Below are positions 45,629-53,353 of a stretch of DNA of 64,000 bases, one piece after another; the stretch's first letter is position 1, and the number at the start of each line of letters is the position of its first letter. The DNA comes from Flavobacterium sp. 1 (GTDB taxonomy: Bacteria; Bacteroidota; Bacteroidia; Flavobacteriales; Flavobacteriaceae). The position numbers and the translations under genes are program-made. The notes beneath the pieces were generated by a model that had not been told where the DNA came from, did no database searches, and worked only from the letters and a program-made list of their open reading frames with translations. The stretch is from positions 4,216,001 through 4,280,000 of the forward strand of contig NZ_PGER01000001.1 in assembly GCF_002797935.1 (NCBI RefSeq). The letters are read 5' to 3'.

Positions 45629-45991
45629 ATGATAAGCAACGACAGGAAATACAAGAAAGATCTCGGAGAACAGTATCCTTTGGTAGGTAATTTTATTCAT
45701 TACCATATTATTCAAAATAAAGTCAAGAAAGCCGATGTGGCTCGGTCCTTAGGCATCCTCCCTACAGGATTGAATGATTATTTCAAGAGAGATTCCCTGC
45801 AGTTTGCCATTTTATGGAAACTGAGCCTAGTGCTCAAACACAATTTTCTCGCCCAATTGGGAGAATACCTGCCCTATCGTTTTGAAACCATACACGAAAA
45901 AGCCCTCAAGGAACAACTGGCCGAAAAAGAAGCCTTAATACATAAAATGGAAATACAGCTAGAGGCATTTAGGGAAATAATCAGGAAATAA
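45629..45991 (+). CDS. HTH DNA-binding protein with C-terminal coiled coil
   Basis: A 120-residue protein. Residues about 20-75 look like an XRE-type helix-turn-helix (NKVKKADVARSLGILPTGLNDYFKR). The last 30 residues are a Glu/Lys-rich coiled coil (LKEQLAEKEALIHKMEIQLE) for dimerisation. Similar small regulators occur in multiple copies in flavobacterial genomes (recalled). The 44-bp array directly upstream makes it a candidate autoregulator. Confidence 0.7.
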   Translation: MISNDRKYKKDLGEQYPLVGNFIHYHIIQNKVKKADVARSLGILPTGLNDYFKRDSLQFAILWKLSLVLKHNFLAQLGEYLPYRFETIHEKALKEQLAEKEALIHKMEIQLEAFREIIRK

Positions 45992-46112
45992 TAGAGCTTC
46001 CAATTTTTATATACTACTAAAATAAACAGTATGTTTGTCAGACAAAGCCACCCAATTTAGGAGTGATATGTCGGACATCATCAGGCATATATACAAGTTA
46101 CCAGTAATATTC

Positions 46113-46865
46113 ATGACAAAAGTGCTAAAAAACAACAAAACTATTTCCGAAAATTACGCCCTCTTAGGCAAGTTGATTAATGAGCATTTAGATTTATTTC
46201 CTGATAAGAAAAAAACTCTTGAAATCTGTCACACAGGAAAATTTCTAATGTTCTTTGATAACTTAACGATTCTCGAAGTTACTGAAAAACCAGACTTCAT
46301 TCTATTCGATGGAAATAACCAAATAGGACTTGAACATCAAATAATTGTTGAATCAAAATCGAAAGAAAGAGAAGGTTTTTTTGAAAATATTTTTTCGTTG
46401 GCCGAAATTGAATTGAAAGAAGATAGAGAATTACCAAACTTTCTTGCTAGCTGTTACATCGAACCTTACGCAAATTTTAAACTAAACGAAAAAGAGTATT
46501 TAATTGAAACGGTAAAAAAGGTTGTTAAAGAATATGTTCTTAATAACAACTTCATTGAAAACCCACTAATTGAAAGTCTATTTATTCAACCTCATACACA
46601 GAAAAACATTCATGCAAATATGGGTGCTTGGTGGCAAAAAAATATTACTTTAGAAGCTATTGAAAATGCAATCAAAAAGAAAAATGCTAAAATTTCAACT
46701 TATAAAGAAAAAGGAATAAATACTCAATGGTTATTGCTAGTAATAGGTAGCAGTGGAGATAGTTCGTTTGAAATGGACAAAAACTTGAAATTGGAAATGG
46801 AAACAGAGTTTGATAAAGTTTTCGTTTTAGAAGATTTAAGAAACGTATTATATGAATTGAAATAA
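46113..46865 (+). CDS. Cassette 1: putative PD-(D/E)XK nuclease-like protein
   Basis: A 250-residue soluble protein of unknown function. It contains EKPDFILFDGNNQIGLEHQ, a PD...E layout that recalls PD-(D/E)XK nucleases, but the following E-x-K is not clear. The C-terminal WLLLVIGSSGD...FDKVFVLEDLRNVLYEL pattern is shared with other uncharacterised proteins of that sort (recalled). The open frame extends to a TTG at 46035, but those 26 codons lie outside the cassette boundary at 46097. ATG 46113 is the real start by the cassette logic. Confidence 0.6.
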   Translation: MTKVLKNNKTISENYALLGKLINEHLDLFPDKKKTLEICHTGKFLMFFDNLTILEVTEKPDFILFDGNNQIGLEHQIIVESKSKEREGFFENIFSLAEIELKEDRELPNFLASCYIEPYANFKLNEKEYLIETVKKVVKEYVLNNNFIENPLIESLFIQPHTQKNIHANMGAWWQKNITLEAIENAIKKKNAKISTYKEKGINTQWLLLVIGSSGDSSFEMDKNLKLEMETEFDKVFVLEDLRNVLYELK

Positions 46866-46873
46866 AATACTAC

Positions 46874-47030
46874 TGGTAACAGCTACAACGGATTTGGGCA
46901 ATAGGCTTAATAGAAAGTTGGTTTTGTATTTGGGATGATTTACTTCGTCTATTCGCTATCGCTCGGGTGGCAAATCCGAAGAATGGGCTTAATTTAGTCC
47001 CAAACCCGCTGGAGTACCAAGACGTTGTAC
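46874..47030 (+). repeat. attC-like site 1
   Basis: R''-like TGGTAAC, L'' CTACAACGG, a long imperfect stem-loop, L' CCGCTGGAG and R'-like GTTGTAC (47024-47030). It is 157 bp because of a 27-bp insertion (ACTTCGTCTATTCG...) in the loop; without that it is 130 bp, as in sites 2 and 3. Confidence 0.7.
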
Positions 47031-47049
47031 ACAATTTATGGAATAACTT

Positions 47050-47403
47050 ATGAATAAAACTATTTCAAACTTAATTGCTTTTATAACCATTTTGGTTTCA
47101 ACATTATGTTATCTACAGATTTATATCGTAATGGTTGATTCTTCTCCAAGTTCAAAAGGTTTGGCTGAATATTTTACTTTTATCAGTTCAATCTTATTTA
47201 TTATAAACGGACTCAGTTTGGCTTCGATTATTAACGAAATTGCAGGATTTAAAAAGTATATAATCTTGTCGCTATATTTACTTATTGGAATTATTCCTAT
47301 GGCAATTCAAAATCAATTCTCGATTATACCAACTACCGTTTTTTCAATTATTGTAATGACAATTTCTATTTCATTAATAAGTAAGCTAAGATTAAGCATC
47401 TAA
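47050..47403 (+). CDS. Cassette 2: small four-helix membrane protein
   Basis: A 117-residue integral membrane protein with four hydrophobic segments (about 7-30, 42-62, 68-86, 92-112), no known motif and no charged catalytic residues. It starts 26 bp after the cassette boundary at 47024/47025. Small membrane proteins are common integron cargo. Function unknown. Confidence 0.65.
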   Translation: MNKTISNLIAFITILVSTLCYLQIYIVMVDSSPSSKGLAEYFTFISSILFIINGLSLASIINEIAGFKKYIILSLYLLIGIIPMAIQNQFSIIPTTVFSIIVMTISISLISKLRLSI

Positions 47404-47473
47404 TTTCCTTAAATGGATCATTACTTGTATTTAATGCTATTTGGGGGATATTGATGAGTAAAATGTAAACTGC

Positions 47474-47602
47474 GTACAACAGTTACAACGGATTTGGGCA
47501 TTTGGCTTAATGGAAATTTGGTTTTGTATTTGGGATGATTTGGCAAATCAGAGAATAGGACTTAATTTAGTACCAAACTGCGTGTAGTGCGGGAAGTCAG
47601 CA
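47474..47602 (+). repeat. attC-like site 2
   Basis: R''-like GTACAAC (47474-47480), L'' TTACAACGG, the shared body GGATTTGGGC...TTTGGGATGATTTGGCAAATC, L' GCGTGTAG and R'-like GTCAGCA (47596-47602). 129 bp. GTACAAC is the exact complement of GTTGTAC at the start of the same cassette. Confidence 0.7.
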
Positions 47603-47624
47603 GTAATAACATCGGAACTCAATT

Positions 47625-48158
47625 ATGAAACAAATATTTTGCTTATTATTTATATTTCTCATTAGTTGCAAAAATTCAAATCAAATAAAAGAGATTGAAA
47701 TACTTACCTTTTTCAATAACCCAAGAAATTTTAAAATTTATTCAACCATTGACAAAAACGGTTTTACTGAAACTTTGTTTCAATCTAAAACCTCAGAAAA
47801 TGTCGACAACTACCAAACCAGAATACGTAAAAGTTTGATGGATTCAATTATGCACATATGTAAAAATACAAATAATGATAATTTTATCTTTAAACCTTCA
47901 AAGGGTATGTGGTATTGTGGAGATTGGCATAGTGTAAAAGTTACATACGAAAATGGGGAAAATTTAATCTTTACTTATCCATTTTCAAACAATCAAAACA
48001 AACAGTTTATTCCGTTTGAATCTTTGACAAGACAAATCCAAAATGATTCTTTACTTGCAACACGTTTGAATATTGGTCAATTAGGCCATCTATATATTAA
48101 ACAAGGAGATTTATCTAATTTAATATTTATGTCAAATAATGAGAACAAGAGAAAATAA
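47625..48158 (+). CDS. Cassette 3: small lipoprotein
   Basis: A 177-residue lipoprotein with a short signal sequence and lipobox FLISCK at Cys 15. The mature domain has several aromatic strands (GMWYCGDWHSVKVTYENGENL) and no recognised family. It starts 29 bp after the cassette boundary at 47596/47597 and ends just before attC-like site 3. Function unknown. Confidence 0.65.
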   Translation: MKQIFCLLFIFLISCKNSNQIKEIEILTFFNNPRNFKIYSTIDKNGFTETLFQSKTSENVDNYQTRIRKSLMDSIMHICKNTNNDNFIFKPSKGMWYCGDWHSVKVTYENGENLIFTYPFSNNQNKQFIPFESLTRQIQNDSLLATRLNIGQLGHLYIKQGDLSNLIFMSNNENKRK

Positions 48159-48167
48159 AATTACTAC

Positions 48168-48292
48168 TGCCAACAGCTACAACGGATTTGGGCAATTGGC
48201 TTAATGGGAAAATGGTTTTGTATTTGGGATGATTTGGCAAATCCGAAAACAGGGCTTAATTTAGTCCCAAACCCGCTGTAGTGCCAAGACGT
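48168..48292 (+). repeat. attC-like site 3, abutted by an IS
   Basis: R''-like TGCCAAC, L'' CTACAACGG, a stem body with GGATTTGGGC and GGCAAATCCG, L' CCGCTGTAG, and the start of R' (GT at 48291-48292), where the IS1182-type element begins. L'' and L' pair 8 of 9. Confidence 0.7.
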
Positions 48293-50005
48293 CAGGCTGT
48301 GAAAAAACCTCTTTTTTTCATTCCAACCTCTTTATTTTGCCCTCACAAAATTCAAATAAGGGCTTTTAACGAAGCCTCTTTTTTAGGAGGCTAATTTAGT
48401 TTCAAAGAAAAAGAAGTCTAATTTCGGTTTTAAATAACTCATTTTTAACAAAAACAAGACTTTTGCCTTGTAGGGTGAGTTCCATTTCTTGAGTTTGGCA
48501 ATGAGCTCGGGAACTCCGAGTATATTGATGCTGCGTTTGATGTTATAGACCAGCATAATCAGGCTGTGTTCTCCATTTACTTTTTCCAATCCTGTTAAAT
48601 TGGTGTGATTGTAGCCCCATTGCCGTTTGATAGTGCCAAAAATGTGTTCGTTGATTTCCTGCCGCTTGCGGTAGAGCTGTGCATTTGCGTGGTAGCGTTT
48701 GTTGTTTTCTTCTACGGCATCGGCATATTGGCTGCGGTCTATATCTCGACCGGCCATCCTACTGGTGCATAAATGTTTTACAGGACATTCTCTGCATTTG
48801 GGTGTTCGGTATCTCTTGAACTCATAACTGTCTCTGTCCGTGGTTTTCTTGTGCCAGTGGCCTGTAGTTTTAAGCGTTTCGCCCTGTGGGCAAGTGTAGG
48901 TGTCGGTGGTTTTATTGTATTGGAACTTAGAAACAAAATAATCCTTGGTTGTTCCGTTTTCCTTATTTTTTCCTTGTTCGGGTTGCGCTACAATTGTAGT
49001 GATATTGGCTTGCCTACAGGCTTCTATTTCTCGCCCGTTATGATAGCCTTTGTCCACCAAAGCCGTGTAGGTTTCTATTTCTAAATTCTCTTTGGCTTCT
49101 ATGGCAATAGCCGATAAGGCGTTGCGGTCATTACGATTGATGGTGTGCGTGGCTACTACAAGATTGTGTTTGGCATCGACGGCTGCCTGCATATTAAATG
49201 AGATTTCAACCACCTGTCCCTGAACCAATAATGCTCTGGCATCGCTGTCGGTGGTGCTTATTTGGGGTTCTCCGCTTGCTTTTAGTTTTTCTTCCAGCAA
49301 TTCGTAGCGGATTTTGTTTTGTTTGAGACACTCTATTTTTTGTTGGACATTTTTGATTTTTGGAGAGTTTTCTTTTGCATCATTTGCTTCCAGAGCATCA
49401 AGATATTCTTGGGTTTTGGTCTCAATGTATTCCAGGTGCTTGTCAATTTTCTTTTGGTTAAAATTGGCTTTTTTGCTGTTGTGAGCCCGGCTTTTGGTGC
49501 CGTCAATGGCAATGGTTTCACCGCCTATCAAGTCCGCATCTTTCAAGAATGAGACAAAAAGCTTGAAGAGTTTCTTCAAGGCAGCGGGATTGTTTTTTCT
49601 GAAATCTGAGATGCTGTGGTAATTGGGACGAATATCTTCCAATAGCCATTGCATTTCAATGTTTCTAAAACATTCCTTCTCTAATTTTCGCGAGCTTCTT
49701 ATTCCGCCCAGATAACCGTATAAATAGATTTTAAGAAACACTTTGGTATCGTAGCTCGGGCGGCCTTCGGTTTTGATGGTTTGCACTGCAAAACCCAGCT
49801 TAGCAAGGTCTGTAAACGTCACAAATGCATCTATAAATCGCACTTGATTATCGGGAGCTATGGCGTCTTCTAAACTGGAAATACGCATCTGGTGGCGGGA
49901 AATTCCTATGATATGCTGCATCCCTAAAAATACGAAAATTCCTGTTTTAACACAAGTTTTTTGTTATATTTGTTCCTAAGCAAACGGAAGTTTTTTCACA
50001 GACTG
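48293..50005 (-). mobile_element. IS1182-family insertion sequence, complete
   Basis: A 1713-bp element with 16-bp terminal inverted repeats, CAGGCTGTGAAAAAAC at 48293 and its near-perfect inverse ending at 50005 (one mismatch). It is flanked by ACGT at 48289-48292 and 50006-50009, a palindromic 4-bp target duplication. It carries one transposase gene on minus. Beyond the right ACGT another copy of the terminal sequence (CAGGCTGTGAAAAAAAC) is found outside the element. Confidence 0.85.
48383..49921 (-). CDS. IS1182-family transposase
   Basis: A 512-residue DDE transposase, intact. The N-terminal DUF772-type domain (QVRFIDAFVTF, GYLGGIRSSRKLEKEC) is followed by the catalytic core with Asp in TIAIDGTKSRAHNSKKANF, Asp in TALVDKGYHNGREI and the C-terminal Glu region HIFGTIKRQWGYNHTN. 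The Cys-rich RTPKCRECPVKHLC motif is also family typical. It fills almost the whole element, so the IS may still be active. Confidence 0.92.
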   Translation of the reverse strand: MQHIIGISRHQMRISSLEDAIAPDNQVRFIDAFVTFTDLAKLGFAVQTIKTEGRPSYDTKVFLKIYLYGYLGGIRSSRKLEKECFRNIEMQWLLEDIRPNYHSISDFRKNNPAALKKLFKLFVSFLKDADLIGGETIAIDGTKSRAHNSKKANFNQKKIDKHLEYIETKTQEYLDALEANDAKENSPKIKNVQQKIECLKQNKIRYELLEEKLKASGEPQISTTDSDARALLVQGQVVEISFNMQAAVDAKHNLVVATHTINRNDRNALSAIAIEAKENLEIETYTALVDKGYHNGREIEACRQANITTIVAQPEQGKNKENGTTKDYFVSKFQYNKTTDTYTCPQGETLKTTGHWHKKTTDRDSYEFKRYRTPKCRECPVKHLCTSRMAGRDIDRSQYADAVEENNKRYHANAQLYRKRQEINEHIFGTIKRQWGYNHTNLTGLEKVNGEHSLIMLVYNIKRSINILGVPELIAKLKKWNSPYKAKVLFLLKMSYLKPKLDFFFFETKLAS

Positions 50006-50015
50006 ACGTCAGGCT

Positions 50016-50210
50016 GTGAAAAAAACTTTTGAAGAGACCAAGGACGACTTACCGTACATTGGCAAACATCCTAACTTTGAGAGTGCTTATTTCGTTTTGG
50101 GCTTTGGCGGAAACGGCATTACTTTTTCGGTTATCGGAATGGACTTGGTCTCTAAAATGTTAAAAAACGAGAAACATCCGTTGCAGGAATACTTCAGATT
50201 TAGAAGATAA
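50016..50210 (+). pseudogene. 3' remnant of an FAD-dependent amino-acid oxidase-like gene
   Basis: About 62 codons match the C-terminus of DadA-type FAD oxidoreductases (TKDDLPYIGKHP, YFVLGFGGNGITFSVIGMD). The 5' part of the gene, including the FAD-binding Rossmann motif, is missing. The similarity begins right at the stray IS-terminal sequence, so an IS-associated deletion is likely. A GTG could start a short peptide, but no function is expected. Confidence 0.75.
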
Positions 50211-50382
50211 TTTATCTAATAGATTGAAGATAGATTACCGTTTTTTCTCAATTCTGTAAATAAAAGAATAAAACAATTCATTAATAACTTTTCATTAATT
50301 ATACCAGAGGATTTTTGCTAATTCTATAGGTATTTTTACGTGTGTTTTGTCTAAATTGCGACTAGAAACAAATTAGAATGGT

Positions 50383-53043
50383 ATGCCACAAAACAATTCT
50401 GAAATCAACGCCGAAAAAACACGTTTACAGCTAAGAACGGATAATAAAGGCTGGAAAAAATGGGGTCCTTATTTAAGCGAAAGACAATGGGGAACCGTAA
50501 GGGAAGATTATTCTCAAAGCGGTTATGCCTGGGGCAGCACCACGCACGACATGGCACGTTCCAAAGCATACCGCTGGGGAGAAGAAGGTATTGGAGGGAT
50601 TTCAGACAATAAACAGCATGTTTGTCTGGCTTTTGCTTTTTGGAACCATAAAGACCGCATTTTAAAAGAGCGTTTCTTTGGGCTAACTCCAGCTGAATCC
50701 AATCACGGAGAGGACGTAAAAGAAATTTATTATTACCAAGATTCGACCCCTACGCATTCGTATCAAAAAATGCTGTACAAATATCCCCATGCCGTTTTTC
50801 CGTATGAAAAATTAATTGAGGAGAGCAAAAAGCGCAGCCGCCTGGAACCAGAATATGAATTGCTGGACACAGGCGTTTTTGACAAAGACGAGTATTTTGA
50901 TATCACCATAGAATATGCTAAAGCCGACGAGCAAGACATATTAATCAAGATAACGGTCGAAAATCGTTCCAAAATAATCGCTCCCATTACGGTATTGCCT
51001 ACCATCTGGTTTAGGAATACCTGGAGTTGGGGCTATGAAAATTACAAACACAAACCTACTTTAACAGGAGTCGAAAAATCACATATAGAAGTCAATCACC
51101 GATTGGTAGGCCACTTCAATTTATATGCCGAAAATGCAAAAGATCTTTTATTTTGCGATAACAAAACCAATTATGAAAAGTTATATAAATCGCCGGCTCA
51201 ATCTGCTTATGCCAAAGACGGAATAAACGATTATATTATCAATCAAAAACGGACTAGTATAAATCCAGACGCCATTGGTACCAAAGCATCAGTACATTAT
51301 GATGATTACATTCCGGCACTTGGGAAAAAAGAATACCGCCTTCGCTTTACAAACGCTAGTCCGGATGCTCCCTTTGAAGATTTTGATGCTATTTTTAAAC
51401 AAAGAATCGAGGAAGCCGACGAATTTTATGATCAGGTTCAAAAAGGAGTAAAAGACGAAAAATTAAAATCCATTCAGCGGCAAGCCTATGCAGGAATGCT
51501 TTGGACGAAACAATGGTATTACTATAATGTTTTTGAATGGCTAAGAGGCGATCCGTCAACACCCAGACCTGATGCCAATCGGAAAGAGGGGCGGAACAGT
51601 GCTTGGAAGCACATGTACACGTCAAACATTCTCTCAATGCCGGACAAGTGGGAATATCCTTGGTTTGCCGCATGGGATCTGGCTTTTCATACTTTGCCTT
51701 TGGCCAGATTGGATCCTGATTTTGCTAAAAGGCAATTATTGGTCATTCTGCGTGAATATTACATGCATCCAAACGGACAAATCCCGGCTTATGAATGGTC
51801 ATTCTCGGATGTTAATCCGCCGGTTCATGCATGGGCTACTTGGAAAGTATATGAAATTGATAAAAAAGCCAACAATGGTGTTGGTGATACCGTTTTCTTG
51901 GAACGTATTTTTCACAAACTGCTGCTCAATTTTACGTGGTGGGTAAATTTAAAAGATGAAAATGGCAATAACATCTTTGGAGGAGGATTCCTCGGGATGG
52001 ATAATATCGGGGTATTTGACCGCTCTGCTGATTTGCCTACTGGAGGTCATCTCGAACAAGCAGACGGTACGGGCTGGATGGCAATGTATTGTTTAAACAT
52101 GCTGCGAATAGCCTGCGAAATATCACTAAAAAATCCCGTGTATCAAGATATGGCTTCCAAATTCTTTGAGCACTTTCTTCAAATTTCAGGAGCAATGCAG
52201 TCTTTGGGAGAAAACAAAGTAAGCCTTTGGGACGAAGACGATCAGTTCTATTATGACATGCTCCATAAAGAGAATGGAGATGCCGAACTGCTAAAAATAC
52301 GCTCGATGGTGGGATTGATTCCTTTATTTGCTGTAGAAGTATTAACCCCCGATTTACTGGAAAAGCTCCCTATATTTAAACGACGTGTCGAATGGGTCTT
52401 AAAAAACCGTCCAGACTTAGCCAGTTTGGTTTCCAGCTGGTACAATCCCGGAAAAGGAGAAACGCGCTTGCTTTCCACTCTTAGAGGGCATCGTATGAAA
52501 ATGATACTCAAGCGTATGTTTGACGAAAAGGAATTTTTGTCTGATTATGGAGTTCGTTCCTTGTCTAAATACCACAAAGAACATCCTTACAAATTCAAAC
52601 ATGATGGAGGAATTATTCAGGTCGATTATACACCAGCCGAAGCTACTGGAGATATGTTTGGCGGGAATTCCAATTGGAGAGGTCCAATCTGGTTCCCTAT
52701 GAATTATTTAATTTTGGACTCACTGGAAAAATTCCATAGCTATTACGGCAAAGACTTCAAAGTAGAATTCCCGACCGAATCTGGTAAATTAGTCAATTTA
52801 CAGGAAGCAGCCCAGGGTGTTGCCGAAAGATTATTAAAACTGTTTGTTCCAGATGCCAATAAAAAAATTCCGATGTACGGCGAATACAAAAAATTTCAAG
52901 AAGATCCTCTTTTCAATACAAATTATTTGTTTTTTGAATATTTTAATGGAGATAACGGTAAAGGTTTAGGTGCCAATCATCAAACTGGGTGGACAGGACT
53001 CATTGCCGAAATTATCAGGCATTTGCATGAGGAAACGGAATAG
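50383..53043 (+). CDS. GH63-like glucosidase (MGH1-type domain)
   Basis: An 886-residue cytosolic glycoside hydrolase without signal peptide, related to GH63 mannosyl-oligosaccharide glucosidase-like enzymes of bacteria. The N-terminal beta domain (about 1-370) includes GPYLSERQWGTVREDYS. The C-terminal (alpha/alpha)6 barrel contains WFAAWDLAFHTLPLARLDP, WAFSDVNPPVHAWA-like WSFSDVNPPVHA and GGNSNWRGPIWFPMNY, which match the family's catalytic surroundings. The natural substrate, probably an alpha-glucoside, is unknown. It is monocistronic. Confidence 0.85.
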   Translation: MPQNNSEINAEKTRLQLRTDNKGWKKWGPYLSERQWGTVREDYSQSGYAWGSTTHDMARSKAYRWGEEGIGGISDNKQHVCLAFAFWNHKDRILKERFFGLTPAESNHGEDVKEIYYYQDSTPTHSYQKMLYKYPHAVFPYEKLIEESKKRSRLEPEYELLDTGVFDKDEYFDITIEYAKADEQDILIKITVENRSKIIAPITVLPTIWFRNTWSWGYENYKHKPTLTGVEKSHIEVNHRLVGHFNLYAENAKDLLFCDNKTNYEKLYKSPAQSAYAKDGINDYIINQKRTSINPDAIGTKASVHYDDYIPALGKKEYRLRFTNASPDAPFEDFDAIFKQRIEEADEFYDQVQKGVKDEKLKSIQRQAYAGMLWTKQWYYYNVFEWLRGDPSTPRPDANRKEGRNSAWKHMYTSNILSMPDKWEYPWFAAWDLAFHTLPLARLDPDFAKRQLLVILREYYMHPNGQIPAYEWSFSDVNPPVHAWATWKVYEIDKKANNGVGDTVFLERIFHKLLLNFTWWVNLKDENGNNIFGGGFLGMDNIGVFDRSADLPTGGHLEQADGTGWMAMYCLNMLRIACEISLKNPVYQDMASKFFEHFLQISGAMQSLGENKVSLWDEDDQFYYDMLHKENGDAELLKIRSMVGLIPLFAVEVLTPDLLEKLPIFKRRVEWVLKNRPDLASLVSSWYNPGKGETRLLSTLRGHRMKMILKRMFDEKEFLSDYGVRSLSKYHKEHPYKFKHDGGIIQVDYTPAEATGDMFGGNSNWRGPIWFPMNYLILDSLEKFHSYYGKDFKVEFPTESGKLVNLQEAAQGVAERLLKLFVPDANKKIPMYGEYKKFQEDPLFNTNYLFFEYFNGDNGKGLGANHQTGWTGLIAEIIRHLHEETE

Positions 53044-53162
53044 GTCATTTTTTTTGTGTCTTTATGAATACGTTTACAAAAACATACAATGTACTTTATT
53101 CCTACAAAAAGGAATTTATTGAAAATCTAAATTTCTAAGTTTACCTTAATGCCGTTATATCT

Positions 53163-53276
53163 GGGTGAGGGATAGAAGCAAGCTACCAAAGTAGCGCGGA
53201 TAGCCCGACCCTGTTGAGCAAAGGGGCTGTATAAGCGATACTATAAAGAGCCCCTTTGTTCAACAGGGTCACCCCC
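53163..53276. repeat. Palindromic intergenic element, copy 2 (inverted relative to 44.9 kb)
   Basis: GGGTGAGGGATAGAAGC, AGCTACCAAAGTAGCGCG and ATAGCCCGACC are the reverse complement of the constant arm at 44940-44986. The variable stem here is a 22-bp near-perfect hairpin (53207-53228 with 53249-53270, around CAAAGGGGCT). It fills much of the 310-bp gap after the glucosidase gene. Confidence 0.75.
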
Positions 53277-53294
53277 GAATGGTTTTTACCCAAA

Positions 53295-53335
53295 AAAAAG
53301 CTCTTTTAAAACTTTACATTTTAAAAGAGCTTTTT
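53295..53335. terminator. Bidirectional terminator between the glucosidase and M1 peptidase genes
   Basis: A perfect 17-bp stem (53295-53311, AAAAAGCTCTTTTAAAA; 53319-53335) with a 7-nt loop, between convergent genes ending at 53043 and 53354. A and T tracts flank it. Confidence 0.85.
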
Positions 53336-53353
53336 ATATTTTAAACCGAGAAT

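Larger units (their letters stand above)
46097..48292 (+). mobile_element. Integron-like cassette array lacking an integrase (CALIN-type)
   Basis: Three single-gene cassettes in the same orientation (46098-47024, 47025-47596, 47597-48291) each end in an attC-like imperfect palindrome. The first 15 bases of each cassette are complementary to the 15 bases ending in the left R''-like box (..AAC) of its own palindrome: 14/15, 13/15 and 11/15 matches. The cross-pair I tried matched only 7/15. That is the expected consequence of circular cassette excision. No tyrosine recombinase gene is in the window. Confidence 0.75.

Noticed and set aside
48289..50024. A 19-bp target duplication for the IS
   Set aside because: The sequence repeated on both sides includes the IS terminal repeat itself. 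The true duplication is ACGT, and the rest is an extra terminal-repeat copy.
50016..50210. Small independent gene at the IS edge
   Set aside because: Its sequence is only the C-terminal end of an FAD oxidase without the cofactor-binding part, joined to an IS terminus.
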